64,000 bases of DNA from positions 1-64,000 of the forward strand of contig CAMYMG010000112.1 in assembly GCA_947259295.1 (NCBI GenBank). Reading direction: 5' to 3'. Positions within the stretch are counted from its first letter, which is position 1; each line of letters begins with the position of its first letter. This document shows, piece after piece, positions 36,205 through 45,594 of the stretch. Position numbers and translations under genes: made by a program. Origin of the DNA: an uncultured Rhizobiaceae bacterium (GTDB lineage Bacteria > Pseudomonadota > Alphaproteobacteria > Rhizobiales > Rhizobiaceae). The notes beneath the pieces were generated by a model. The model did no database searches. It was not told the origin of the DNA and saw only the letters and a program-made list of their open reading frames with translations.

Positions 36205-37077
36205 TGGTGCCTCTTCCACGGGAGGAGCATCAGCCTTTGCCGAGGCTTTCTCGGCGGCCGCTTCGGCAGCTTCCTTCTTCTCCTTTGCCACCCGCTCCTG
36301 CTCGCGCTGGCGTTCGACCCAGCGCGCCGTCCAGATGGAAATCTCGTAGAGCAGGATCGTCGGAACGGCGAGGCCGATCTGGCTGACGGGATCGGGCGGG
36401 GTCAGCACGGCGGCGACGACGAAGGCGATGACGATCGCCCATTTGCGTTTGTCGACAAGTGCCTGCGAACTGAGCAGCCCTACCCGAGCCATCAGCGTCG
36501 TGACGACCGGCAGCTGGAACACCAGGCCGAAGGAGAAGATCAGCGTCATGATGAGGCTGAGATATTCCGACACCTTGGGCAGCAGGGAAATCTGCACCTG
36601 GCCGTCTTCGCCCGTCTGCTGCATGGCCAGGAAGAACCACATCACCATCGGCGTAAAGAAGAAATAGACCAGTGCCGCGCCGATCAGGAACAGGATCGGC
36701 GATGCGATCAGGAACGGCAGGAAGGCGCCGCGTTCGTTCTTGTAGAGGCCGGGCGCGACGAACTTGTAGACCTGCGCGGCAATCAGCGGAAAGGCAATCA
36801 CCATGCCGCCGAACATCGCCAGCTTGATCTGCGTGAAGAAGAATTCCTGCGGCGCGGTGTAAATCAGTTCGACACGGCCGTCGCCGATGCCGGCCCAGCC
36901 GACCGCCCATTTGAACGGGATGACGAGCAGGTTGAACAGGCTCTTGGCGAAGAAGAAGCAGACCAGGAAGGCGACGAAGAAACCGCCAAGCGCCCACATC
37001 AGCCGCGAGCGCAACTCGATCAGGTGATCGAGCAGCGGCGCCGAGGACTTGTCGATTTCGTCGTTGTCGGTGCTCAC
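36196..37077 (-). CDS. tatC: Twin-arginine translocase subunit TatC
   Basis: A 293-aa inner-membrane protein with six hydrophobic segments. The N-terminal PLLDHLIELRSRL and the conserved loop FFTQIKLAMFGGMVIAFPLI are TatC signatures; the first contacts the signal peptide. The C-terminal tail is long, charged and A/E/K-rich (about 40 residues after the last helix). The start is a GTG at 37077 overlapping the tatB stop. It is the core receptor for folded Tat substrates. Confidence 0.96.
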   Translation of the reverse strand: MSTDNDEIDKSSAPLLDHLIELRSRLMWALGGFFVAFLVCFFFAKSLFNLLVIPFKWAVGWAGIGDGRVELIYTAPQEFFFTQIKLAMFGGMVIAFPLIAAQVYKFVAPGLYKNERGAFLPFLIASPILFLIGAALVYFFFTPMVMWFFLAMQQTGEDGQVQISLLPKVSEYLSLIMTLIFSFGLVFQLPVVTTLMARVGLLSSQALVDKRKWAIVIAFVVAAVLTPPDPVSQIGLAVPTILLYEISIWTARWVERQREQERVAKEKKEAAEAAAEKASAKADAPPVEEAPKA

Positions 37078-37760
37078 TTGGCTGTTCCCGCCGGCTTCTT
37101 CGGAGTTGCGGCCTTGGCCGGCTTGGTTGCGGCCTTGGCCGGCTTGGCCGCGGCTTTGGTCGACTTCGCCGGGGCCTTGGCAGCGGTCGCTTTGGCAGGC
37201 GTTGTGCCGCCATTTGCCGCTGTGGGCTTGGAAGCCTTTACGGCCAGCGCGGGCTTGGGCGGGACGGCTGACGCGTTGGCAGCCTTCGCAGGCGCTGCGG
37301 CTACCTCCGCCGCAGGCTTCGCCACGGCCGGGTCTTCCATCGCCGGGAATGTCGAAGCCGGCGCCGGGGTGGAAGCCGGCGGCACCGTTTCGCCCGGAAC
37401 CGCAGCCGCACCGCTCTTCAGCGGCTCGCCCGCTGCGGGCGCAGCAGCCGGCTTTGGCTTCATCGCCGAATCGAGGCCCGACCGCACGTCGGCGGCAGCC
37501 TTCTCAAACGGGTTGAGCTGCTTCTTGATCTGCGATGCCGGGTTCAGGCCGCGCAGGGAATCGATTGATTCCTTGACATCGTCGAGTTCGGCCTCCTTCA
37601 GCGCCTCGTTGAACTGCTTCTGGAAGTCGCCCGCCATGCCGCGCAGCTTCCTGGTCGTCTGACCGAAAGTCCGCAGCATCTTGGGCAAATCCTTCGGTCC
37701 GACGATCACGATCATGATGACCGCGATCACCAGCATTTCGGTCCAGCCGATATCAAACAT
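37074..37760 (-). CDS. tatB: Sec-independent translocase subunit TatB
   Basis: A 228-aa TatB. A single N-terminal helix begins MFDIGWTEMLVIAVIMIVIV, followed by GPKDLPKMLRTFGQ and an amphipathic helix. The C-terminal half is a long Ala/Lys/Pro-rich tail (AKPAKAATKPAKAATPKKP at the end), longer than in enteric TatB but usual for Rhizobiales. It joins TatC to form the receptor. It lies 48 bp after tatA, with a hairpin in the gap. Confidence 0.95.
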   Translation of the reverse strand: MFDIGWTEMLVIAVIMIVIVGPKDLPKMLRTFGQTTRKLRGMAGDFQKQFNEALKEAELDDVKESIDSLRGLNPASQIKKQLNPFEKAAADVRSGLDSAMKPKPAAAPAAGEPLKSGAAAVPGETVPPASTPAPASTFPAMEDPAVAKPAAEVAAAPAKAANASAVPPKPALAVKASKPTAANGGTTPAKATAAKAPAKSTKAAAKPAKAATKPAKAATPKKPAGTAK

Positions 37761-37790
37761 GGCGCTCGTTCCGGCTCAAGGCATGCATTC

Positions 37791-37808
37791 CATCCCGAAA
37801 ACGGGATG
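37791..37808 (-). promoter_or_regulatory. Hairpin between tatA and tatB
   Basis: CATCCCG (37791-37797) pairs with CGGGATG (37802-37808) around AAAA. The stem starts directly after the tatA stop codon. No T-tract follows, so it is more likely to protect the tatA message or set the TatA to TatBC ratio than to terminate transcription. Confidence 0.5.
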
Positions 37809-38036
37809 TCAGCTCTTGGAAGCCTTTGGCTTGGCGGTCCGGACGGGCTCTTCCTTGCGGTGCTCGACGGTCTTGGCGTCAGCGATCTCTGACTCCTCGT
37901 CGTCGGCCATGCCCTTCTTGAAGCTCTTGATGCCCTTGGCCATGTCACCCATCAGTTCGGGGATCTTGCCGCGGCCGAAGATCAGAAGCACGACGACGAG
38001 CACGATCAGCCAGTGCCAGATTGAAAACGAACCCAT
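37809..38036 (-). CDS. tatA: Sec-independent translocase subunit TatA
   Basis: A 75-aa protein with one N-terminal helix ([15 protein letters not shown]), the [20 protein letters not shown] amphipathic segment, and a charged tail. This is the standard TatA pore-forming subunit. It is first of tatABC, 37 bp after an ABC ATPase gene that interrupts the usual scpB-tatA junction. Confidence 0.95.
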   Translation of the reverse strand: MGSFSIWHWLIVLVVVLLIFGRGKIPELMGDMAKGIKSFKKGMADDEESEIADAKTVEHRKEEPVRTAKPKASKS

Positions 38037-38073
38037 TTGTCACTCTCTCTCGAAATTGCAGTCTGACGTTGAT

Positions 38074-39180
38074 CTATGCGTTTTCGTCGCCGGATACAAA
38101 CACAAGTACGTCAGACTTTCGGATTGAAAGCCAGATATCTCGTGCGCCGGGAGACAAACGGCCGCAGCGGACGCGTGCGCGGACGGGCTTGTCGGCACCC
38201 GAAACCGCGAATTCGATCAGTTCGACGACGCCGAGGTAGCGGCGCGACAGGATGCGCGCCTCGACCTCGCCTTCCGTCTCGCTGACATCGAAGCCCGACA
38301 TGCGCACGGCGACGGTCGCCTCGGCGCCGTCGGCAAAGCCCTCGGCCGCGACCTTGCCGACCGGCGTATCGACCATCCCATTGCTGGCGCGCGCGGAGAA
38401 AACGTTGAGTTCGGAGAAGAATCCGGCGGCGAACAGGTTTACGGGGTTCAGATATAGCTCCTCGGCGCCGCCTGTCTGCACCAGCGCTCCGTCCTTCAGG
38501 AGCGCGATACGGTCGCCCATACGCATGGCCTCCTCGGCGTCGTGGGTCACGACGATGGCCGTCGCCCGGCTCTCGCGCAGGATGGACAGGGTTTCGGCGC
38601 GCACGCTGTCCTTCAGGCGCGAGTCGAGGCCGGAAAACGGCTCGTCCATCAACAGCACCGCCGGACGCGGCGCCAGCGCTCGTGCCAGCGCGACGCGCTG
38701 CTGCTCGCCGCCGGAGAGCACATGCGGATAGGCCTGCGCGTAATCCTCGAGCCCGACGCGCGACAGGGCGATCAGCGCCTCCCTGCGGGCCTCGTCGCCC
38801 GACAGGGCGTTTAGGCCGAAGCGCACATTGTCGAGGATGGTGAGATGCGGAAACAGCGCGAAATCCTGGAAGACCAGGCCGATCGAGCGCTTTTCCGGGG
38901 GCAGAAAGACTGACGGCCCGGCAATCTCGCGGTCGTTCAGCAGGACCCGTCCGCTGGTCTGCGGCTCGATGCCGGCGGCAATGCGCAGCAAGGTCGTCTT
39001 GCCCGATCCGGACGGGCCGAGCAGGCAAAGAACCTCGCCAGGCTCGGCGGCGAAGCTGACGTCGTTCAGCGTCTGCGAGCCGTTGGCGAAGGCGTGGCTG
39101 ATGTTTTCGAAGGCGAGCCGCGCCGCGAAGGTGACGCCGGCGGTGACCCTGCTTTGCGTGTGGCGATCCTGCGCGTTCAC
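38074..39180 (-). CDS. ABC transporter ATP-binding protein (FbpC-like), without local permease
   Basis: A 368-aa importer ATPase. The ABC domain has Walker A GPSGSGKTT, signature LSGGEQQRVALARAL and Walker B VLLMDEPFSGLD. A TOBE-like regulatory domain occupies roughly the last 120 residues. The sequence fits the iron(III)/thiamine/polyamine group, closest in style to FbpC. No binding protein or permease lies within the window. The GTG at 39180 has CGGAG about 9 nt upstream. It sits between scpB and tatA on the same strand, an order usually uninterrupted in relatives; a 6-bp hairpin (39203-39218) precedes it. Confidence 0.88.
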   Translation of the reverse strand: MNAQDRHTQSRVTAGVTFAARLAFENISHAFANGSQTLNDVSFAAEPGEVLCLLGPSGSGKTTLLRIAAGIEPQTSGRVLLNDREIAGPSVFLPPEKRSIGLVFQDFALFPHLTILDNVRFGLNALSGDEARREALIALSRVGLEDYAQAYPHVLSGGEQQRVALARALAPRPAVLLMDEPFSGLDSRLKDSVRAETLSILRESRATAIVVTHDAEEAMRMGDRIALLKDGALVQTGGAEELYLNPVNLFAAGFFSELNVFSARASNGMVDTPVGKVAAEGFADGAEATVAVRMSGFDVSETEGEVEARILSRRYLGVVELIEFAVSGADKPVRARVRCGRLSPGARDIWLSIRKSDVLVFVSGDENA

Positions 39181-39229
39181 TCAGACAACTCCGGGACAGC
39201 GAGAGCGGATTGCCGCTCAGCCGTGCGGG

Positions 39230-39964
39230 TCAATCATCTGTGACGCGGGGTGTCAACAGACCGAGCTCCTCGAGATCGATGTCGGTGAGCGGGTCCTCGT
39301 CCTCCGAGAGCAGGTCGGGATCGGACGGCACGGGTACCGAGAAGTTCGACGGCATGCGTGCGGAGAGCAGCCCTGCCCCCTTGAGCTCTTCCATGCCCGG
39401 CAGGTCGCGGATCTCTTCAAGCGCGAAATGGTCGAGGAAGACTTCGGTGGTGCCGTAGGTGACCGGACGGCCGGGCGTGCGGCGGCGGCCGCGCATGCGC
39501 ACCCATTCGGTCTCCATCAGGAGGTCGAGCGTGCCCTTGGACGTCTCGACGCCACGAATGTCCTCGATCTCGGCGCGCGTCACCGGCTGGTGGTAGGCGA
39601 TGATGGCCAGCACCTCGAGCGCCGCGCGAGAGAGCTTCTTCTGCTGCACCGCATCGCGGCTCATGAGAAAGCCCAGGTCGCCGGCCGTGCGGAACGCCCA
39701 TGCCTCGCCGACCCGAACCAGATTGACGCCGCGCCTTGCATAGATTTGCTGCAGTTCGGCCATGGCGGCGGGAATGTCGATGCCGTCGGGCAGACGCTGC
39801 GCAAGCTGCTTGTCGCTCACCGGCTCGGCACTGGCAAAGACGATCGCCTCGGCCATGCGGACGGCTTCGAAAAGATGCAGCCGCTCGGCCGGATTGCGGT
39901 GCGTTTCAGTGTCGGCGTCGCCGATCACGAAAGGGACGACGGATGCGTTGGCGCTGTCGCTCAT
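39230..39964 (-). CDS. scpB: Segregation and condensation protein B
   Basis: A 244-aa ScpB with two winged-helix domains: MAEAIVFASAEPVSDKQLAQ in the first, then LSRAALEVLAIIAYHQPVTR and IRGVETSKGTLDLLME in the second, ending RPVTYGTTEVFLDHF. It forms the SMC-ScpAB condensin complex for chromosome segregation. The ATG at 39964 overlaps the scpA stop by ATGA. An acidic C-terminal tail of about 40 residues is typical of this order. Confidence 0.95.
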   Translation of the reverse strand: MSDSANASVVPFVIGDADTETHRNPAERLHLFEAVRMAEAIVFASAEPVSDKQLAQRLPDGIDIPAAMAELQQIYARRGVNLVRVGEAWAFRTAGDLGFLMSRDAVQQKKLSRAALEVLAIIAYHQPVTRAEIEDIRGVETSKGTLDLLMETEWVRMRGRRRTPGRPVTYGTTEVFLDHFALEEIRDLPGMEELKGAGLLSARMPSNFSVPVPSDPDLLSEDEDPLTDIDLEELGLLTPRVTDD

Positions 39965-40800
39965 CTTGCCACCTCGACGGGTCTGGCCTGTTGCCGGTTA
40001 CGCAGGTAGAGCGGCGCGAAGGCCTCCTGCTGGCGGATCTCGACGACACCCTCGCGCACCAGTTCGAGGCTGGCAGCGAAGGAACTGGCGGTCGCCGTAG
40101 CGCGCTCTTCGGGGCTCGCCATATAATCGAGCAGAAACTTGTCGAGTGCCGTCCAGTCCTTGAAGCTGCCGACCAGCCTTGTCAGGATGTCGCGCGCTTC
40201 CTTGAGCGACCAGACCGTGCGCTTGGCGATGCGCACATTGTTGATGGCCTTGCGTTGGCGCTGCACGGCGTAGGCGGTCAAAAGGTCATAGAGCGAAGCC
40301 GAATATTCATTGCGCTTCTCGACGATGACGAGTTCCGGCATGCCGCGGGCGAAGACATCGCGGCCGAGACGGTTGCGATTGACGAGGCGCGCGCCGGCGT
40401 CGCGCATCGCTTCCAGGCGCTTCAGCCGGAACTGCAGCACGGCGGCCAGTTCCTCGCCGCTTTCGCCTTCGTCGCCCGGCTGCTTGGGGATGAGCAGCTT
40501 CGACTTCAGGTAGGCGAGCCAGGCGGCCATGACGAGATAGTCGGCGGCGAGTTCGAGGCGCAGCTTGCGCGCCCGATCGACGAAGGAGAGATACTGCTCG
40601 ACGAGCGCCAGGATGGAGATCCGCGCGAGATCGACCTTCTGGTTGCGCGCCAGATGCAAAAGCAGGTCGAGCGGGCCTTCGAAGCCGTCGACATCGACGA
40701 CCAGCGCCGGGTCGCTAGTCAGCCGCGACTCCTCGTTGTCGGCCCACAGACGGTCCATCGGTGCGGCTTTTGCAGCCTTCTTGTCCAATGCTTCCGCCAC
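39961..40800 (-). CDS. scpA: Segregation and condensation protein A
   Basis: A 279-aa kleisin of the SMC complex. The diagnostic N-terminal stretch is FEGPLDLLLHLARNQKVDLA, followed by DYLVMAAWLAYLKSKLLIP. The start is a GTG at 40800, just after the nagZ stop, with AGGAG about 11 nt upstream; an in-frame ATG at 40758 is an alternative that still keeps the kleisin motif. The frame runs further up to 41013, but that part overlaps nagZ and is not kleisin-like. Confidence 0.93.
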   Translation of the reverse strand: MAEALDKKAAKAAPMDRLWADNEESRLTSDPALVVDVDGFEGPLDLLLHLARNQKVDLARISILALVEQYLSFVDRARKLRLELAADYLVMAAWLAYLKSKLLIPKQPGDEGESGEELAAVLQFRLKRLEAMRDAGARLVNRNRLGRDVFARGMPELVIVEKRNEYSASLYDLLTAYAVQRQRKAINNVRIAKRTVWSLKEARDILTRLVGSFKDWTALDKFLLDYMASPEERATATASSFAASLELVREGVVEIRQQEAFAPLYLRNRQQARPVEVAR

Positions 40801-40813
40801 CTCGGGCGCGCTC

Positions 40814-41833
40814 CTATGCCACCGCTTCGAAATAAGTCGCGAACTCGGCGCGCAGTTCCGCCTCGTCCGACGCGTCAGGGTTGCCGATATGGCCGAGCGC
40901 CTGCTCGGCCCTTTCCAGCGACTTGCCGTAAAGCCCGCCGGTGCGCGAGGCGATGCCAGCCATCTCTTCCATGACGCCATTGCAGTGAAGGACCAGATCG
41001 CAGCCCGCCGCAAGGATTGCGGCTGCCTTAGACGGGAAATCCCCAGAAAGCGCCTTCATCGAGGTGTCGTCGCTCATCAGCAGCCCGTCGAAGCCGATCT
41101 CGCCGCGGATGATCTCCTCGATCACCCGGCCCGACGTGGTGGCCGGACTGTGCGGATCGACCGCGCTGAAGATGACATGCGCCGTCATCGCGGCGGGAAG
41201 ATGGTTGAGCTGCCGGAACGGCTCGAAGTCGTGACGCTGCAGCTCGAGCAACTTGGCGTCGACCGTCGGCAGCTCGAAATGCGTATCCGAAAAGGCGCGG
41301 CCGTGTCCGGGAATGTGCTTCATCACCGGCAGTACGCCACCGGCCATCAGCCCCTCGGCGGAAGCCCGGCCGAGCGCCGTGACGACATCCGGTTTCTTGC
41401 CGTAGGCGCGCGCGCCGATGACGTCGCTGGCGCCGTCTATCGGAACGTCGAGCACCGGCAGGCAGTCCGCCGTGATGCCATAACGCGAGAGATCGAAGGC
41501 ATGCAGGCGGGCAAGCAGCCAGGCGGCACGCTCGCCCTCGTCATGGTCGTCCTGCCACAGCGCGCCGAGTGCGGCACCTGCGGGATAGTCGGGCGCCAGT
41601 GGCGGCCGCAGTCGCTGCACCCTGCCGCCTTCCTGGTCGATGAACACCGGCGCGTCCTCGCGTCCGACGCAGTCGCGCATCTCGGCGACGAGGTCGCGGA
41701 TCTGTTCCGGCTCGCTGATGTTGCGGGCGAAGAGGATGAATCCCCACGGGCACTCGCCCCGGTAGAAACGCACTTCCTCGCGGCTGAGCGATTTTCCCGC
41801 GGCACCAAGGATCATGGCTTTTGATTCGGTCAT
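40814..41833 (-). CDS. nagZ: Beta-N-acetylhexosaminidase NagZ
   Basis: A 339-aa family 3 glycosidase that removes GlcNAc from peptidoglycan fragments in the cytoplasm during recycling. The flexible catalytic loop KHIPGHGRAFSDTH is intact, including the catalytic Asp-His pair. The nucleophile is the Asp in GLLMSDDTSM. IDQEGGRVQRL is also family-specific. ATG at 41833 gives MTESKAMILG; the ORF extends 12 codons upstream without support. It is followed by scpA. Confidence 0.94.
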   Translation of the reverse strand: MTESKAMILGAAGKSLSREEVRFYRGECPWGFILFARNISEPEQIRDLVAEMRDCVGREDAPVFIDQEGGRVQRLRPPLAPDYPAGAALGALWQDDHDEGERAAWLLARLHAFDLSRYGITADCLPVLDVPIDGASDVIGARAYGKKPDVVTALGRASAEGLMAGGVLPVMKHIPGHGRAFSDTHFELPTVDAKLLELQRHDFEPFRQLNHLPAAMTAHVIFSAVDPHSPATTSGRVIEEIIRGEIGFDGLLMSDDTSMKALSGDFPSKAAAILAAGCDLVLHCNGVMEEMAGIASRTGGLYGKSLERAEQALGHIGNPDASDEAELRAEFATYFEAVA

Positions 41834-41897
41834 GCGGCGAAGATTACCGTGAACAGCGCCGGCCCGCACCCTTCAAATCGGGCCTCAGATGCAACGA

Positions 41898-41927
41898 AGA
41901 ACGGCGCAGCCAAGGCTGCGCCGTTCT
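41898..41927 (-). terminator. Terminator of the SPOR-domain gene
   Basis: AGAACGGCGCAGCC (41898-41911) pairs perfectly with GGCTGCGCCGTTCT (41914-41927) around AA, a 14-bp stem. On the minus strand it is followed by TCGTTGC. It lies 26 bp after the SPOR gene stop and 65 bp before nagZ starts. Confidence 0.75.
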
Positions 41928-41952
41928 GGTGATTGGGCGCTGAGCGCCGGGA

Positions 41953-44900
41953 TTATCTGGACACGAAGCAGTTGCCGCCGGCAGCCTTGTAGGTCTCGCA
42001 CAGGCTGATCGCCTCGTTGCGGCTCGGCGCCGGCACGCGAACGCGCCAGTAGGTGCCCTTGCCGGCGATCTCGGCCTTGACGATATTGGCCTCGCGGCCA
42101 TTGAGCACGCTGCCATAGCGTGACACCAGGTTCCTGTAGGACGACTGCGCGGCCGCCTCGCTGGGCTGCGAGGCGATCTGCATTGACCATTCGCCGCCAC
42201 CGGCCGACGTCGCGGCCGATGCAACCTGGTCGGGCTTCACCTCGCCGACAACATCGATCGGCTGCTCGGATGGGCGCTGCGGCGCGATCGGGGCGCTTGC
42301 AGGCGTGCTGGCAGGCGTTTGCGACGCGTCTGCTGCTGTTCCCTCGGGGGCATCGGCGGAGGCCGCTTCCTCGACCGGCGCCTCGCCATCCATGACAGGC
42401 GTCTCGTCGATCGTGGCCACCGTTTCCTGGTCGGTCGCGTCAGGCTGGGTGCCGGACGCCTGCGGGACTGCCTCTGCAGTTACGGCTTCCTGCGCCGAGT
42501 TGACCGAATCCGTCTGCACGTCGGCGGCGGTGTCTTCGCGCGGCACCAGCGTTCCATCCGGCCGTACGACCATTGTGCGCACCTTGCGCGGTGCAATGGC
42601 CGCGATCTCGGCGTCGCTCTTGTTCTCGGTTTCCTGCAGGATCTGCTCGATGCGGTCTTCGCTCTTGGCGGCGACGACCGGATCGTCCTCGATGTCGGCG
42701 GGCGCCATGTCGACCGGCTCTTCGGCGGTGGTGACCAGCTTCTGCTGCTGCGGGTCGGTGATCGAGCCCTCGCCGGCGACGGTCTCGTAGACCTTGCTGT
42801 CCTGGTTGGGCACGGTGGTGCCGCCGGGATTCTCCGGCTTGACCTTGCTCGGGCCGTCGTCGGCCTTGACGATGGCGACGACATCGCTGTCGCCGTCGCC
42901 GCCGAAGGACAGGGCGAACGCACCGATCGCGCCTACGAGCGCCACGCCGCCGACTATGGCGGCGACGAGCAGGCCGCGCCGCTGCGGCGGCCGCTCGCGA
43001 CGGGCCTCGCCCATGGCGGCAACCGACAGGCTGTCGTCGAGGTCCGGATCGTAATCGAAATCGTCATCGCCAAACTGCGCCGGCGCGGCCGGACGGCTGC
43101 CCGGCAGATAGTCTGCGTCAACGGAAAAGTCGTTCGCATCGCCGCGGTAGGCACCCGGAATGGTCGAGGCATTGCTGACCAGTCCGGCTGCCGCGACTCC
43201 GTTGGTGCGATAGGCGCGCTCCTGCTGGTAATCGTTGGCCGCAGCGCTGCTCGCCGCCGCAGGCGCCGGATCGGCGTCATTCATGTCGTGCAGGAGCCCG
43301 GCGAAATCCGTCTCCAGATCGTCATAGGCCGAGACGGGTGGGAGCTCTTCCTCGTAATCGACTTCCGGCAGGTCGAGATCGTCGGCAAGCGCCACGGCGC
43401 GATCGGCAACCTCGATGGTTTCGACATCCGGAGCGTCGGAATAGCGTGCATTCACGCCGGCCAGGTCCGAAGGGTTGGTCGGCAGTGGTTGGGAATACTT
43501 GGCCGTCAGCTCGGCAATGACGTCGAGCGGATCCTCGCGCATCGGGTCGCGCGGCGCTGCCTGGCGCGTCGACGACCACGCGTCCCGGCGATACTCGGCC
43601 GACTCGTCGGACTGCTGCTGCTGGTAGCGGGCCGAGAACGCCGGAGCCCGCGAGAACATGCTGGCAGCCGCGGCGGCCGGCACGGCCTCGCGATAGGGGG
43701 TCGGATCCTCGACGGCCTCATCCTCGGAAACCGGGGCTGACGGAGCGTCGTCATAGTAGTCGGGAGCGTTGCGTTGTGCTTCAGCCAGAACCTGCTCGGG
43801 CTCGACCTCGAAACCCGGCTCGGCCTCGGCAGCCGCAGCGGCCTCGACCAGATCGTCGAGCTCCCAGGCCAGGTCGTCATCAGCGGCGTAACGGGATGCC
43901 TCTTCGGCTTCGGCAACAGGCGCAGCCATCGGCGCGGCGGGCTGTTCGGCCTTGGCGCTGCCCTCGGTGTAATTGCCAAGCAGCGCCTTCAGTTCGTCTT
44001 CCAGGCTGAAGGCGGAAGCGAGATCGGTTGGCGCGTTGCCGCGCTCGCGATATTCGGCGGCTGCGATGTCCATCGGCGACGCGGCGCGCGCCGGGGGCTC
44101 GGCATGGGCCGGCTCTTCCTCGACATACGAGGCAAAGGACGGTGCCTCTTCTTCGGGCTCCTGGGCCCGGTAGGATTCGTCGTCGGCTACCGGCTCGTCG
44201 GAACCGAAATCCACCTCGTCGAACGAGAGTTCGACCGCATCGGTCTCGGTGGCTTGCGCGTCGTCGTCAACGTCGTCATAGCCGCCGTCGGCATAGGCCT
44301 GATGCGGCTCGGTCTCGACTGGATGATCCGCTTCGACGGGCTCATGGTCCTCCTCGAGGTCGAGGTCGGCGGCATCGAGGTGCAGATCGGGTACATCGAA
44401 ATGGGCTTCGGCGGGCTCAGTCTCCGGCTCCTCGGTCTCCTGAGCGTGGAATGCCGGCTCTTCGAAATCCAGGTCGGACGGATCGAGCTCGAAAGCATCG
44501 ACCGACTCCTGGCCGGCCTCGTGCGCCGGCTGGTCGGCTTCGTACACGGCCTCGTCGGCTTCGAGCACGGGCTGGTCGGCCTCGTGAACAGGTTCGTCGG
44601 CTTCGAGCCGAAGGTCGCCCATGTCGAGATGCAGGTCGTCGAGGTCACCGTGCTCGTGGCCGTCCTCGGCTTTCGGCGCGGATGCGTCCTGACCGGCATC
44701 GGCCGTCGGCTCGGCGTCGTGGTGCGGGTCGCCCTGCTCGCCGGCCATGTCGAATTCGACACGGCTCATGGCGGCGTGCAGTTCGGCGATGATGTCGGCA
44801 TCGTCTTGCGACTGTCCGGATGGCTGCGGCGCTGCATCGAAAGTCGGCTCAGGAGCAGCCTCGGCCGGCTCGGACTCGACAGCCCCTGGCTCGACGGCCT

Positions 44901-45486
44901 CGGGCTCCGCTTCAAGCGCGTCCAGCAGTTCCGATTCGTCCCAGCCTTCCAGCGAAACATCGTCGGCGTGCGCGGCGGCAACCGGTTCCGCGTCTTCATT
45001 GACGGAGGCGGCTATGGCGTCATCAAAATCGAAGTCGAAGTCGGCGTCACCATCGTCTGTCGCAGCTTCCGACGCCACGGAAGCATGGTTGACAACGGGC
45101 TCGGGCGCGGCGACGGCAGCTTCAGGCTGGGCAGGTACGGCAGCTTCAGGTTCGACAGGCTCTTCGACAGCATGCTCGACATGCGTTTCGGCGGCCGCAT
45201 CGTGCGCGCGGAAATCGGCCTCGTCGTCGCCCGAGAATTCGCCCATCAGCTCCTTCTCGAGGTCGATGCTGAAATCGTCGTCCTCAGGCTCGACGGAGGT
45301 CTGCGCCTCAGATGCCCGCTCGCGATCTTCCGAAGCGGCGGCAGCCTTATCGGCAGCCTTCTGCTCTTCGGCCTGCTTGACCGACTGGCGCGGGTCGAAC
45401 CCCATGATCCTGGTCAGCTCGGCAAACGGATCGTCGTCCGGGACGTCGATCTGGTCGCTCGTTTTCAGCTGGTTTCCGTCTGCCAT
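41953..45486 (-). CDS. Large SPOR-domain membrane protein with acidic heptad repeats
   Basis: A 1177-aa protein. The first 850 or so residues are very acidic (rich in D, E, A and P) and presumably cytoplasmic and disordered. A single membrane helix follows (RGLLVAAIVGGVALVGAIGA). The periplasmic part is low complexity and ends in a SPOR domain (WSMQIASQPSEAAAQSSYRN to GNCFVSR) that binds denuded glycan at division sites. Five tandem copies of an EAD-x4 heptad occur near 44502-44609. Position between argS and nagZ is conserved in relatives. It probably acts in cell division or envelope organisation. Confidence 0.85.
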   Translation of the reverse strand: MADGNQLKTSDQIDVPDDDPFAELTRIMGFDPRQSVKQAEEQKAADKAAAASEDRERASEAQTSVEPEDDDFSIDLEKELMGEFSGDDEADFRAHDAAAETHVEHAVEEPVEPEAAVPAQPEAAVAAPEPVVNHASVASEAATDDGDADFDFDFDDAIAASVNEDAEPVAAAHADDVSLEGWDESELLDALEAEPEAVEPGAVESEPAEAAPEPTFDAAPQPSGQSQDDADIIAELHAAMSRVEFDMAGEQGDPHHDAEPTADAGQDASAPKAEDGHEHGDLDDLHLDMGDLRLEADEPVHEADQPVLEADEAVYEADQPAHEAGQESVDAFELDPSDLDFEEPAFHAQETEEPETEPAEAHFDVPDLHLDAADLDLEEDHEPVEADHPVETEPHQAYADGGYDDVDDDAQATETDAVELSFDEVDFGSDEPVADDESYRAQEPEEEAPSFASYVEEEPAHAEPPARAASPMDIAAAEYRERGNAPTDLASAFSLEDELKALLGNYTEGSAKAEQPAAPMAAPVAEAEEASRYAADDDLAWELDDLVEAAAAAEAEPGFEVEPEQVLAEAQRNAPDYYDDAPSAPVSEDEAVEDPTPYREAVPAAAAASMFSRAPAFSARYQQQQSDESAEYRRDAWSSTRQAAPRDPMREDPLDVIAELTAKYSQPLPTNPSDLAGVNARYSDAPDVETIEVADRAVALADDLDLPEVDYEEELPPVSAYDDLETDFAGLLHDMNDADPAPAAASSAAANDYQQERAYRTNGVAAAGLVSNASTIPGAYRGDANDFSVDADYLPGSRPAAPAQFGDDDFDYDPDLDDSLSVAAMGEARRERPPQRRGLLVAAIVGGVALVGAIGAFALSFGGDGDSDVVAIVKADDGPSKVKPENPGGTTVPNQDSKVYETVAGEGSITDPQQQKLVTTAEEPVDMAPADIEDDPVVAAKSEDRIEQILQETENKSDAEIAAIAPRKVRTMVVRPDGTLVPREDTAADVQTDSVNSAQEAVTAEAVPQASGTQPDATDQETVATIDETPVMDGEAPVEEAASADAPEGTAADASQTPASTPASAPIAPQRPSEQPIDVVGEVKPDQVASAATSAGGGEWSMQIASQPSEAAAQSSYRNLVSRYGSVLNGREANIVKAEIAGKGTYWRVRVPAPSRNEAISLCETYKAAGGNCFVSR

Positions 45487-45594
45487 TCTTTTTCCCGAAC
45501 TCACACACATTCGGACGCCATGGACGTCGCGCAAGGGTTGCCACTACCAGCGCAATGTGGGCAAAAGGTGACAGGTTTCGTTCGGTTTTTTGGC

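Noticed and set aside
42319-43740. Plus-strand open frame of 473 codons, also opposite the SPOR gene
   Set aside because: Same cause: low stop frequency opposite an acidic, GC-rich gene. The product is a Gly/Arg/Val mix with no motif.
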